Part shown: in pieces, positions 27,966 to 36,025 of the stretch
How positions within the stretch are numbered: the first letter of the stretch is position 1
Layout of the letters: each line of letters begins with the position of its first letter
DNA from: Paenibacillus abyssi
GTDB lineage: Bacteria; Bacillota; Bacilli; Paenibacillales; Paenibacillaceae
Reading direction: 5' to 3'
NCBI RefSeq assembly: GCF_014640295.1
Contig: NZ_BMGR01000021.1
Location: 1 to 64,000 of the forward strand
Length of the DNA stretch: 64,000 nt
Made by a program: the position numbers and the translations under genes
The notes under the pieces: model-generated
Databases searched by the model: none
What the model was told of the DNA's origin: nothing
The model's input: only the letters and a program-made list of their open reading frames with translations

Positions 27966-29240
27966 ATGAAGAGAACCAGACTTTATCATGCATTGTTGTT
28001 GATCATTGCAATTAGCTTGGTGATTGCGGGTTGTGGAAACAATGGCGGAAATAGTCCCGCAGCGCCTGTTTCAACAAATGGTGAAACAACAGCAGCTGCT
28101 GGAGGCGGGGAAGATAGCGATGAAATCAAGGTAGGCATTCTGCACTCGCTCAGCGGAACGATGGCGATCAGTGAAGTATCTGTTCATGATGCCGAGTTAA
28201 TGGCTATCGAAGAAATCAATGCGGCAGGTGGCGTACTTGGCAAGCAGCTAGTACCGGTAATCGAGGACGGAGCGTCGGATTGGCCGACCTTTGCGGAGAA
28301 AGCGCGCAAGCTGATCTCGGAAGATCAAGTGGCGACCGTATTTGGCGGATGGACGTCTTCAAGCCGCAAAGCGATGCTGCCCGTATTCGAGGAGCTGAAT
28401 GGATTGCTGTGGTACCCGGTGCAGTACGAAGGGCTGGAAGCTTCACCGAATATTTTCTATACGGGTGCGACAACGAACCAACAGATCGTGCCGGCGGTAT
28501 CCTGGCTGCTCGAGAACCGCGGCAAGAAGTTTTATCTGCTTGGATCTGACTATGTATTCCCTCGTACCGCTAACCAAATTATCAAAGAACAGCTGAAGGC
28601 TGAGGGCGGCGAAATGGTCGGTGAGGAATATACACCGCTGGGCCATACGGATTACAGCACGATTATCGCCAAGATTCAAGCTGCACAGCCTGAGGTTATC
28701 TTCAACACACTTAATGGCGATAGCAACGTTGCATTCTTCAAGCAGCTTAAAGATGCCGGCATCACTGCGCAGGATATCACGACGCTTTCCGTATCTGTTG
28801 CCGAGGAAGAAATCCGCGGCATCGGCGTCGATGTGCTGGAAGGGCATCTGGCAGCATGGAACTACTATCAAACAACGGACACCGAGGCGAACAAAACATT
28901 CGTTGCAAATTATAAAGCGGCGTACGGAGACGAGCGTGTAACTGCGGATCCGATCGAAGCGGGGTACATTGCAGTTTACCTGTGGGCAGCAGCTGTAGAG
29001 AAAGCCGGCACCACCGATGTCGATGCGGTGAAGGAAGCGGCTAAAGGCCTGGAGTTCGACGGCCCTGGCGGTAAGGTGACGATAGACGGCGACAACCAGC
29101 ATATTTACAAAACGGTACGGATCGGCGAAGTGCAAGCAGATGGCCAGTTCAAGGAGCTGTGGGCGACAAGTGAACCGGTCAAGCCGGACCCTTACTTAAC
29201 GGGTTATGAGTGGGCGGCAAGCTTGAATTCCGGCAATTAA
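27966..29240 (+). CDS. urtA: Urea ABC transporter, substrate-binding lipoprotein
   Basis: 424 aa. Lipoprotein signal with VIAGC (Cys near 23) and a Gly/Ala/Ser linker to about residue 55. The periplasmic-binding type 1 fold then carries the UrtA-specific block [33 protein letters not shown] (about 132-165) and [19 protein letters not shown]. This separates it from the branched-chain amino acid binders LivJ/K. ATG at 27966 follows GGGAGTGGGAG. First gene of urtABCDE under GlnR-type control. A hairpin after the stop probably sets its level above the rest of the operon. Confidence 0.93.
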   Translation: MKRTRLYHALLLIIAISLVIAGCGNNGGNSPAAPVSTNGETTAAAGGGEDSDEIKVGILHSLSGTMAISEVSVHDAELMAIEEINAAGGVLGKQLVPVIEDGASDWPTFAEKARKLISEDQVATVFGGWTSSSRKAMLPVFEELNGLLWYPVQYEGLEASPNIFYTGATTNQQIVPAVSWLLENRGKKFYLLGSDYVFPRTANQIIKEQLKAEGGEMVGEEYTPLGHTDYSTIIAKIQAAQPEVIFNTLNGDSNVAFFKQLKDAGITAQDITTLSVSVAEEEIRGIGVDVLEGHLAAWNYYQTTDTEANKTFVANYKAAYGDERVTADPIEAGYIAVYLWAAAVEKAGTTDVDAVKEAAKGLEFDGPGGKVTIDGDNQHIYKTVRIGEVQADGQFKELWATSEPVKPDPYLTGYEWAASLNSGN

Positions 29241-29273
29241 TGAACCCGTAATAGCGATTGATTCGAACAAGAG

Positions 29274-29312
29274 GAAGGGAAGTATTCGGATGCGCCCGGA
29301 TGCTTCCCTTTC
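29274..29312 (+). promoter_or_regulatory. Intercistronic hairpin urtA-urtB
   Basis: AAGGGAAG / GCTTCCCTT with extra pairs CGG / CCG inside, followed by only a short T-stretch (TTCTC). Looks like a partial terminator or mRNA-stabilising stem that raises binding-protein expression over the permeases. Confidence 0.55.
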
Positions 29313-29386
29313 TCAAATCCTGGAAGGTATTGTGCTTGTTCGATCGAAAAGCTTATACACAGCAGGTCCACAAAAGGGGTGAATTC

Positions 29387-30292
29387 ATGGAGCTTATCAT
29401 CGGCCAACTGTTTAACGGAATGAGTGTCAGTTCGATTTTATTGCTCATTGCTCTTGGTCTGGCGATCACGTTCGGATTGATGAATGTGATCAATATGGCG
29501 CACGGCGAATTAATTATGATCGGCGCTTATTCGACCTATTTGACACAAAATTTGTTCATCGACTATCTGCCCTCCTCCATGTTTAATTGGTACTTTGTAT
29601 TGGCGATTCCGGCCAGCTTTCTGATCGCCTTTGCCATCGGACTGATTCTTGAATTTTCACTGATCCGGTTCCTCTATGGCCGGCCGCTCGATAGCTTGCT
29701 TGCTACTTGGGGGGTGGCGCTCATGCTGCAGCAGCTGGCGCGAACCATCTTCGGAGCGCCGAATGTCGGCGTCAAGAGCCCGACATGGCTTGATGGGGGC
29801 TGGATGCTGATGCAGGGCGTAGTGCTGCCCTATAAACGGCTGTTTATTATCGGGCTTGTGATCGTTACTTTATTTGCAATGTATCTGTATATTTACCGCA
29901 GCCATGCCGGCAGGCGCATGCGCGCGGTAATGCAAAACCGGGAAATGGCCGCTTGTCTTGGCATCTCCACGCGGAGGGTGGATGCGACGACCTTTGCGAT
30001 CGGTTCCGGTATCGCGGGTATTGCGGGATGTGCTTTAACGCTGATGGGGCCGATTGGCCCTGCGCTTGGTACGTACTACATTGTGGATGCCTTCATGGTT
30101 GTCGTGTTAGGCGGTGTCGGGAAGCTGGTGGGTACTATCATCGGCGCGCTTGGCATCGGTTTGACCAATACGCTGTTCGAATTTTGGACGACGGCTTCAT
30201 TGGGTAAGGTGCTGGTCTTCCTGTGCATCGTTGCCTTCCTGCAATGGAAACCGAAAGGATTAGTGGCGATGAGGACGAGATCGCTGGATTAA
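29387..30292 (+). CDS. urtB: Urea ABC transporter, permease UrtB
   Basis: LivH-type permease of 301 aa with about eight membrane spans. The start motif MELIIGQLFNGMSVSSILLLIALGL and GLMNVINMAHGELIMIGAY (about 28-46) are typical of LivH/UrtB. It uses a short form lacking the long N-terminal domain found in some proteobacterial UrtB. The open frame runs 129 bases further upstream without a ribosome binding site; AAAAGGGGTGA before 29387 decides the start. Pairs with UrtC to form the channel. Confidence 0.92.
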   Translation: MELIIGQLFNGMSVSSILLLIALGLAITFGLMNVINMAHGELIMIGAYSTYLTQNLFIDYLPSSMFNWYFVLAIPASFLIAFAIGLILEFSLIRFLYGRPLDSLLATWGVALMLQQLARTIFGAPNVGVKSPTWLDGGWMLMQGVVLPYKRLFIIGLVIVTLFAMYLYIYRSHAGRRMRAVMQNREMAACLGISTRRVDATTFAIGSGIAGIAGCALTLMGPIGPALGTYYIVDAFMVVVLGGVGKLVGTIIGALGIGLTNTLFEFWTTASLGKVLVFLCIVAFLQWKPKGLVAMRTRSLD

Positions 30293-30315
30293 TAACAAGA
30301 GAGAGGTGATCAACC

Positions 30316-31395
30316 GTGCAATTGCGAACACTTACACCCCAGCGAATCTACATCTTGATCGGTTATGCCGTCGCGTCAGCTGCGCTGTTCAGTGCACCGC
30401 TCTTTATGAGTGATTTTCGTCTGAATCTGCTTGCGAAGTTTTTGGCCTTTGCAATTGTGGCGCTTGGCCTGGATTTAATATGGGGGTATACCGGCATTCT
30501 GAGCCTTGGCCATGGCGTGTTTTTTGGATTGGGAGCCTACGCGATGGCGATGTACTTAAAATTGGAGGCCAGCGGTGACAGGCTGCCTGATTTTATGGGC
30601 TGGAGCGGCTTGACGCAGCTTCCGTGGTTCTGGAAGCCGTTTGAAAGCTTTGCTTTTGCAGCGGCAATGGGGATTGCGCTGCCGGCTGTTCTGGCGCTGG
30701 TGCTTGGATACTTTACCTTTCGCAATCGGATTCGGGGAGTTTATTTTACGATTCTGACCCAAGCGCTCGTTATTATTACCGTTACGTTATTTATTGGCCA
30801 GCAGGCATTCACGGGCGGGACGAACGGCTTGACCGGATTCAGCTCTGTACTGGGCGTCCCTTTAAGCTCGCCCGATACGAAGAGAATGCTGTATTGGATC
30901 ACTGTTATCGCGCTGCTTGGCGCCTTCGTGTTGTGCCGTTATTTGGTGAAAAGCCGATTCGGCAAAGTGCTTCGGGCGATTCGCGACGGGGAGAACCGGG
31001 CGCGGTTTATCGGATACAATCCGGCGGTGTACCAAATGCTGGTATTCAGCATTTCGGCTGGATTGGCAGGGCTTGCGGGGATGCTGTTTGTACTTCATGT
31101 CGGCATTATTTCTCCTTTTATGATGGCCATTGTTCCTTCGATCGAAATGGTGCTGTGGGTTGCGATTGGCGGACGGGGAACATTGATCGGTGCGGCGCTC
31201 GGAGCGATTCTCCTCAATTATGCGAAGAGTGAATTCAGTACTTCTTATCCGGATGCGTGGTTATTTTTTCTTGGCGCGCTGTTTGTCATTGTCGTTGTCT
31301 TCCTGCCTAAAGGTGCAGTCGGGTTGTTCGGCAGGCTGAAATTTCCGAAAAGGAAGGGGCAAAAACATGAACAGGTCAGTCATTCTGCAGTGTGA
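30316..31395 (+). CDS. urtC: Urea ABC transporter, permease UrtC
   Basis: LivM-type permease, 359 aa, about eight to ten membrane spans. GLDLIWGYTGILSLGHGVFFGLGAYAMAMYL (about 51-81) is the characteristic LivM/UrtC block; TGGTNGLTGF and GENRARFIGYNP follow. GTG start with AGAGAGGTGAT upstream. Its 3' end overlaps urtD by 29 bases. Confidence 0.92.
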   Translation: MQLRTLTPQRIYILIGYAVASAALFSAPLFMSDFRLNLLAKFLAFAIVALGLDLIWGYTGILSLGHGVFFGLGAYAMAMYLKLEASGDRLPDFMGWSGLTQLPWFWKPFESFAFAAAMGIALPAVLALVLGYFTFRNRIRGVYFTILTQALVIITVTLFIGQQAFTGGTNGLTGFSSVLGVPLSSPDTKRMLYWITVIALLGAFVLCRYLVKSRFGKVLRAIRDGENRARFIGYNPAVYQMLVFSISAGLAGLAGMLFVLHVGIISPFMMAIVPSIEMVLWVAIGGRGTLIGAALGAILLNYAKSEFSTSYPDAWLFFLGALFVIVVVFLPKGAVGLFGRLKFPKRKGQKHEQVSHSAV

Positions 31396-32143
31396 AGCGG
31401 TAACGGTGGAGTTTGATGGGTTCAAGGCGGTGCAGGGTATGGATCTGCGTCTGGAAAAAGGGGAGCTGCGGTTTCTGATTGGCCCCAATGGCGCAGGCAA
31501 AACAACGATTCTTGATGTCATCTGCGGCAAAGTGAAGCCGGCTTCGGGCAAGGTATTATTCCAAGGCAAAGTGGATATTACGCGCAGGAAAGAACATCAA
31601 ATTGCAGAGCTTGGCATCGGCAGGAAGTTTCAAGCGCCGTCCATCTTCCCGACGTTGACGGTATTTGAGAATCTGGAGATTGCAATGCGGCAAAACCGCG
31701 GGGTATTCGCAACGCTGCGGGCAAAGATGAGCGCGGAGGAGCGGGATCGGATCGAAGCGCAGCTGGCCATGATCGGCTTGGAGGCGAAGGCGGACTGGCG
31801 GGCAGGCGGTTTATCCCATGGCGAGAAGCAGTGGCTGGAGATCGGCATGATGCTGCTGCAGGAGCCGGAGGTGCTGCTGCTGGATGAGCCGGTGGCCGGT
31901 ATGACTGATAAGGAAACGGACAAAACAGGAGAACTGCTGCATCAGATCGCGCGCAAGCGATCGATCGTTGTCGTTGAGCATGATATGGAATTTGTCCGTA
32001 ATTTTGCCAGCAAGGTTACCGTCATGCATGAAGGCAAGCTGCTCAAAGAAGGTTCGATGGATGAGATTCAGCAAGATGATCGGGTGGCGGAAGTGTACCT
32101 TGGAAAAAGGCGGGATGTCGATGTTAGCCGTTCAACAGCTTGA
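31367..32143 (+). CDS. urtD: Urea ABC transporter, ATPase UrtD
   Basis: LivG-type ATPase, 258 aa. Walker A GPNGAGKTT (about 39-47), signature LSHGEKQWLEIG (about 149-160), Walker B EVLLLDEPVAGM (about 167-178) and the switch His in VVVEHDMEFVR (about 201-211). The HxE-Q signature LSHGEKQ instead of LSYGxQR is typical of UrtD. It overlaps both urtC and urtE, so expression is coupled. Confidence 0.93.
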   Translation: MNRSVILQCEAVTVEFDGFKAVQGMDLRLEKGELRFLIGPNGAGKTTILDVICGKVKPASGKVLFQGKVDITRRKEHQIAELGIGRKFQAPSIFPTLTVFENLEIAMRQNRGVFATLRAKMSAEERDRIEAQLAMIGLEAKADWRAGGLSHGEKQWLEIGMMLLQEPEVLLLDEPVAGMTDKETDKTGELLHQIARKRSIVVVEHDMEFVRNFASKVTVMHEGKLLKEGSMDEIQQDDRVAEVYLGKRRDVDVSRSTA

Positions 32144-32816
32144 AGCCGGATATGGAGAAAGCGTCATTTTGCGGGATGTTTCGCTGCAGGTAAGGCCTGG
32201 CCAGATCGTCTGTCTGCTCGGACGCAATGGGGTGGGAAAAACGACGCTGATGAAGGGTGTAATGGGCTTGTTGAAGGCGCGTAAGGGAGCTGTCTCCTAC
32301 AACGGAGCCGATCTGACGAAGACGGCTCCGGGCGGCCGTGCGAAGAGCGGTATTGGTTATGTGCCGCAGGGAAGGGAGATCTTTCCGCAGCTGACCGTTT
32401 TTGAAAATGTGCTGCTCGGGCTGGAAGCAGCCAAAGTGAAGACGCGGACGATCCCGGATGAAGCGCTTGAGAAGTTCCCGGTGATCCGGGAGATGTACGG
32501 GCGCCGGGGCGGCGATCTGAGCGGCGGGCAGCAGCAGCAGCTAGCCTTTGCCAGAGCACTCGCTTCCAAGCCGGAGCTGCTGCTGCTTGACGAGCCGTGC
32601 GAAGGTATCCAGCCCTCCATTGTCGATGATATCCGCGACGTCATAAGATCGATCAAAGCGGACGGAAAGACGGCGATATTGCTCGTGGAACAAAGCCTGG
32701 AGTTTGTTAAAAGCGTAGGCGACTACTTTTATATTCTGGAAAAAGGATCAATCGCTTGGGAGGGTGGATTGGAGTCGCTTAGCGATGATGTGATAAGGAA
32801 ATATCTTACGGTATAA
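32121..32816 (+). CDS. urtE: Urea ABC transporter, ATPase UrtE
   Basis: LivF-type ATPase, 231 aa. Walker A GRNGVGKTT (about 35-43), IGYVPQGREIFPQLTVFENV (about 74-93), signature LSGGQQQQLAFAR (about 133-145) and Walker B LLLLDEPCEGIQPS follow. GREIFPQLTV is typical of UrtE/LivF. ATG at 32121 has AAGG ten bases upstream; ATG at 32115 is an alternative. It begins inside the end of urtD. Completes the five-gene transporter. Confidence 0.93.
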   Translation: MLAVQQLEAGYGESVILRDVSLQVRPGQIVCLLGRNGVGKTTLMKGVMGLLKARKGAVSYNGADLTKTAPGGRAKSGIGYVPQGREIFPQLTVFENVLLGLEAAKVKTRTIPDEALEKFPVIREMYGRRGGDLSGGQQQQLAFARALASKPELLLLDEPCEGIQPSIVDDIRDVIRSIKADGKTAILLVEQSLEFVKSVGDYFYILEKGSIAWEGGLESLSDDVIRKYLTV

Positions 32817-32823
32817 GAATATA

Positions 32824-32840
32824 TGTAATAAAACATGACA
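32824..32840 (+). promoter_or_regulatory. GlnR/TnrA box upstream of the guanidine-type transporter
   Basis: TGTAATAAAACATGACA is an exact match to TGTNA-N7-TNACA, seven bases upstream of a -35 hexamer (centre near -49). This is the placement expected of an activator site. Confidence 0.82.
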
Positions 32841-32846
32841 CAAGTG

Positions 32847-32874
32847 TTGACACATCCGAACGATATCATATAAA
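32847..32874 (+). promoter_or_regulatory. Promoter of the guanidine-type transporter operon
   Basis: TTGACA (32847-32852), 16-base spacer, TATAAA (32869-32874). Predicted start near 32881, giving a leader of about 317 nt containing the riboswitch. Confidence 0.7.
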
Positions 32875-32904
32875 CTACTATTAAACGTAAGGAAATATAA
32901 CAAG

Positions 32905-33000
32905 CTGATCCTGAATGTGTATAGGCTGCTGAAAGCTTACACGGCTTCAACAGGTGAGGATGATTCGCTTAACAGAATCATAATAAAGGTTCCTGATCAG
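32905..33000 (+). ncRNA. Unexplained structured leader segment
   Basis: CTGATC (32905-32910) can pair with GATCAG (32995-33000). Inside, GTGTA/TACAC (32917-32921 with 32938-32942) and a perfect ATGATTC/GAATCAT hairpin (32960-32966 with 32975-32981) give a three-way-junction-like layout. No T-run follows and I do not recognise a known RNA family. It lies between the promoter and the guanidine-I aptamer. Confidence 0.4.
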
Positions 33001-33014
33001 ATGTGAATGGGAAC

Positions 33015-33157
33015 GAAAAAGCTGTCTAGGGTTCCGTTGACTTTCCGGATCGCATTCGGGTAAGGTCAAGCTGGTCCAAGAGACGGCGTACAGAGCTATT
33101 CAAGCGATTGAGCAGCTTCTGTATAACACGGAAGGATAAAAGCCTGGGAGATTACTC
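33015..33157 (+). ncRNA. Guanidine-I (ykkC subtype 1) riboswitch
   Basis: All signature blocks of the ykkC RNA are present in order: GTCTAGGGTTCCG (33024-33036), CTGGTCCAAGAGA (33071-33083), ACACGGAAGGA (about 33126-33136) and AAAAGCCTGGGAGA (33138-33151). The variable P2 and P3 helices lie between them. The last block also forms the left arm of a terminator, so guanidine binding should allow read-through. Subtype 1 (guanidine) is favoured over the ppGpp and PRPP subtypes because the gene behind it is a nitrate/sulfonate-type ABC transporter, a known guanidine-I regulon member. Confidence 0.95.
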
Positions 33158-33177
33158 CCCGGCTTTTGCTATTTTTT
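33138..33177 (+). terminator. Expression-platform terminator of the guanidine riboswitch
   Basis: AAAAGCC-tGGG / CCCC-GGCTTTT hairpin followed by GCTATTTTTT. The left arm is part of the conserved aptamer, giving a ligand-on switch. Confidence 0.85.
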
Positions 33178-33197
33178 AGCGACAGGAGAGGGTATTT

Positions 33198-34214
33198 GTG
33201 AAGAGAAAATGGCAAGTTTCGTTGGCAGTCTTAATGATCGCGGTCCTTCTTATCGTTACGGCCTGCGGCAGCGGTGGCTCAAGTGAAACGTCGGCAAGTG
33301 AGGAGGGGGAGCCGATTACGATTGCGCTTAGTCCATGGCCGGGTTGGTATTTATGGTTCCTCGTGGAGGAGAAAGGGTTTTTTGAGAAGCATGGTGTCGA
33401 TGTCAAGCTGGAATGGTTCCCGGTGTACAGTGATTCGCTGCAGGCGCTTGCGACCGGCAAGGTCGACGCGAACAGCCAGACCCTCAGCGACACGCTCGCT
33501 CCCATTTCCAAGGGCATTAACTTGAAGGCGGTGCTCGTCAATGATAATTCCTTCGGCGGGGACGCCATCGTCAGCAAGCCGGAAATTCAGAGCATTCAGG
33601 ATTTGAAAGGCAAAACAGTCGCCACTGAGCTCGGCACGGTCGATCACCTGCTGCTGCTGACGGCACTTAGAGAGAACGGAATGGAAGAATCGGATATCAA
33701 TTATGTCAATATGACGGTGAATGATGCCGGCCCGGCATTTATCTCCGGAAAAACGGACGCATCGGTGCTGTGGGAGCCGTTCCAAACGAAAGCGGTCAAG
33801 GAAGGCAAGGGCAAAATATTATACTCTTCCAAAGATACGCCGGGCTTGATTCCCGACCTGCTAGTATTCCGCGAGGATATCGTCAACAATCGTCCGGAGG
33901 ATGTGCAAAAGATTGTGGATGCTTGGTTTGACGGGGTTGCGTATTACAATGAAAATCCGGAAGAATCGATTGCTTTGCTGGCAGAGAAGGCGGAAACGAC
34001 ACCGGATGATTTCAAGCTTGGGATGGACAGCATCAAGCTGTTCTCGGTGGAAGACAATGTCCATGCATTCGGCAAGCGGGAAGATTACACTTCGCTTAGC
34101 TACACGGCCGCCAGAACCGCAGAGTTTCTCCAAAGTCTGGATATGGTCGATGAGATTGATGATTTCGATTCCATGCTGGATTCGCAATTTGTAACTAAAA
34201 CAGCCGAGAGGTGA
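33198..34214 (+). CDS. ABC transporter substrate-binding lipoprotein, probable guanidine uptake
   Basis: 338 aa, NMT1/SsuA/TauA-type binding protein. Lipobox LIVTAC puts the Cys near residue 23. The mature protein reads ITIALSPWPGWYLWFLVEEKGFF near 43-65, like the binding proteins linked to urea (guanidine) carboxylase. GTG start with AGGAGAGGG upstream. It is the first gene behind a guanidine-I riboswitch and a GlnR box, so guanidine or a close relative is the inferred substrate; nitrate, taurine or bicarbonate are the alternatives for the fold. The family resemblance is from memory and was not searched. Confidence 0.88.
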   Translation: MKRKWQVSLAVLMIAVLLIVTACGSGGSSETSASEEGEPITIALSPWPGWYLWFLVEEKGFFEKHGVDVKLEWFPVYSDSLQALATGKVDANSQTLSDTLAPISKGINLKAVLVNDNSFGGDAIVSKPEIQSIQDLKGKTVATELGTVDHLLLLTALRENGMEESDINYVNMTVNDAGPAFISGKTDASVLWEPFQTKAVKEGKGKILYSSKDTPGLIPDLLVFREDIVNNRPEDVQKIVDAWFDGVAYYNENPEESIALLAEKAETTPDDFKLGMDSIKLFSVEDNVHAFGKREDYTSLSYTAARTAEFLQSLDMVDEIDDFDSMLDSQFVTKTAER

Positions 34215-34220
34215 TGACCG

Positions 34221-35021
34221 ATGATACCGCCGAAACGACGCACGCCGCCTAAACTGCAAATTTTCAAAGACATCAGCTCGGTGTCGTATGCGATGATGGC
34301 GGGCATCTCGTTCTTCTTGCTGCTTGCGCTCTGGTCGCTCCTCAGTTACACCGAAGCGGTAAACCCGGTATTTCTGCCGACACCGGATGCGGTATTGCTC
34401 GAGTTTTTCCGTCAATTGGGCACAGCTGCGTACTGGGAGCACATTGGCATCAGTGTTTTCCGCGTAAGCTCCGGATTTGCGCTTGCATGTCTTGTCGGCA
34501 TCCCGATCGGCATTTTCGCCGGCACATTCAGGCATGCGGAAGCGCTAATTGAACCGCCCATGGAATTTATCCGGTACATGCCTGCCGTCGCTTTTATTCC
34601 ACTTATTATGGTATGGGCGGGGATTGGCGAGTGGGCAAAGATTCTGCTCATTTTCATCGGCTGCTTCTTCCAGCTTGTGCTTATGGTGGCGGACATTACA
34701 CGCCGCGTGTCGCATGATCTGCTTCATGCCTCATTCACGCTTGGCGCAAGCCGCTGGAAGGCGATTGAGACCGTGCTGATTCCGGCCATTCAACCGCAAC
34801 TCATGCACACGCTTCGCCTCATTCTTGGATGGGCATGGACGTACCTGGTCGTGGCCGAGCTGGTTGCGGTCAACAGCGGTTTAGGTTATGCCATCATGAG
34901 GGCCCAGCGATATCTCAACACGGACCAGATTTTCGTCGGCATTATCGTCATCGGGCTGCTCGGTCTAATAAGTGACAGAATATTTGCTTTCTTGAACAAA
35001 CGGTTATTCCCGTGGGCGTAG
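34221..35021 (+). CDS. ABC transporter permease, probable guanidine uptake
   Basis: SsuC/TauC/NrtB-type inner-membrane permease of 266 aa with about six spans. A BPD-type coupling loop is visible as DLLHASFTLGASRWKAIETVLIPAIQP (about 174-200). A GWAWTYLVVAELVAVNSGLGYAI block follows, as in SsuC. The ATG follows GAGAGGTGATG and lies six bases after the binding-protein stop, so the genes are co-transcribed. Confidence 0.9.
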   Translation: MIPPKRRTPPKLQIFKDISSVSYAMMAGISFFLLLALWSLLSYTEAVNPVFLPTPDAVLLEFFRQLGTAAYWEHIGISVFRVSSGFALACLVGIPIGIFAGTFRHAEALIEPPMEFIRYMPAVAFIPLIMVWAGIGEWAKILLIFIGCFFQLVLMVADITRRVSHDLLHASFTLGASRWKAIETVLIPAIQPQLMHTLRLILGWAWTYLVVAELVAVNSGLGYAIMRAQRYLNTDQIFVGIIVIGLLGLISDRIFAFLNKRLFPWA

Positions 35022-35051
35022 CTCTGATCGAGTAAGCAAGGAGGGATAGAG

Positions 35052-35837
35052 ATGCAAACAGGGAGCAAGGAGGAAGCCGCGACACGCGGGGAAATCGTCA
35101 TTCATAATCTGCATAAAGTATATACGACAAAGAAAAGCCGGTTTGAAGCACTTCATAACATCCAATTAACGATTGGTGAAAACGAATTTTTGACGATCCT
35201 TGGGCCTTCGGGATGCGGGAAATCAACGCTGCTGCGGATTGTTGCGGGGCTGGAGGATCATACGGAAGGAAGCGTCATGGTGGACGGCGAGGAAGTGATC
35301 GGCCCGGGCGCGGACCGCGGCATGGTATTCCAAGGTTACACGCTGTTTCCCTGGTTGACCGTGCGGGAGAACATCGAGTACGGGCCAAAGCTGAAGGGTA
35401 TTCCTACGCTGGAGCGCAGATCGCTGTCGAACTATTTGCTGAAAATGATTCGTCTGGAATCATTTGACAAATCCTATCCAAAACAGCTGTCAGGCGGAAT
35501 GAAACAACGAGTAGCGATTGCGCGGGCGCTGGCGAATCGGCCGAAGGTGCTGTTGATGGATGAGCCGTTTGGGGCCCTTGACGCGCAAACCAAGCTTGAG
35601 ATGCAGGAAATGCTGCTGGATGTGTGGGAGAAGGAAAAGACGACGGTCCTGTTTATCACGCATGATATCGATGAGGCCATTTTCTTATCGCAGCGGATCG
35701 TGGTCATGGGCGCCGGACCCGGACGCATTTTAAAGGAATTTAACGTGGAGCTGCCCGCCGAGCGCACACCGGAGGTTAGGGAGCACCCTGAGTTTTTGTC
35801 GCTCAAGCGCGAGCTTGCCGGACTTTTAAAACATTAG
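35052..35837 (+). CDS. ABC transporter ATPase, probable guanidine uptake
   Basis: SsuB/TauB/NrtD-type ATPase, 261 aa. Walker A GPSGCGKST (about 52-60), Q-loop MVFQGYTLFPWLTV, signature LSGGMKQRVAIARAL (about 148-162), Walker B VLLMDEPFGALDAQT (about 168-182) and switch THDIDEAIFLS. Ribosome binding site AAGGAGGGA. It completes a three-gene importer with the two upstream genes. Confidence 0.92.
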   Translation: MQTGSKEEAATRGEIVIHNLHKVYTTKKSRFEALHNIQLTIGENEFLTILGPSGCGKSTLLRIVAGLEDHTEGSVMVDGEEVIGPGADRGMVFQGYTLFPWLTVRENIEYGPKLKGIPTLERRSLSNYLLKMIRLESFDKSYPKQLSGGMKQRVAIARALANRPKVLLMDEPFGALDAQTKLEMQEMLLDVWEKEKTTVLFITHDIDEAIFLSQRIVVMGAGPGRILKEFNVELPAERTPEVREHPEFLSLKRELAGLLKH

Positions 35838-35856
35838 GCGCAAAGGAGCGATGCAG

Positions 35857-36012
35857 ATGGCAAACGATAATAAGCGGCCGGGAATAACCACGATAATATC
35901 CCGCGAAACGATGTTTACGGATAAGAAACGGCGGCTGTCTGTTTTGCTCACCGTGCTAGGTCTTATCATAAAGGCGATGTTCTTTCGGCATCCTGCTGCC
36001 CTTAAGGGTTAG
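35857..36012 (+). CDS. Small basic, partly hydrophobic ORF, 51 aa
   Basis: An open frame not seen as a known gene. It starts 19 bases after the ATPase stop with AAAGGAG 8 bases upstream, and ends inside the operon terminator (TAG at 36010-36012). The sequence begins MANDNKRPGITTIISRE, then a basic stretch TDKKRRLS and a hydrophobic stretch VLLTVLGLIIKAMFF, then a basic end. It may be a small membrane-associated protein of the transporter, or the 5' remnant of a larger lost gene. Spacing and ribosome binding site are good; homology is unknown. Confidence 0.5.
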   Translation: MANDNKRPGITTIISRETMFTDKKRRLSVLLTVLGLIIKAMFFRHPAALKG

Positions 36013-36025
36013 CGGGATTTTTTTT
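35990..36025 (+). terminator. Terminator of the guanidine-type transporter operon
   Basis: ATCCTGCT...AGCGGGAT outer stem with GCCCTT/AAGGGT inside, then T8. Marks the right edge of the nitrogen island. Confidence 0.88.

Noticed and set aside
27966-32816. Branched-chain amino acid transporter (livJHMGF) reading of the first operon
   Set aside because: The folds are the same, but the UrtA block [13 protein letters not shown], the UrtD signature LSHGEKQ and the GlnR-type control point to urea.
33015-33157. Reading the ykkC RNA as a ppGpp or PRPP riboswitch
   Set aside because: Those subtypes usually precede amino acid or purine genes. The nitrate/sulfonate-type transporter behind it and the single compact aptamer favour guanidine.
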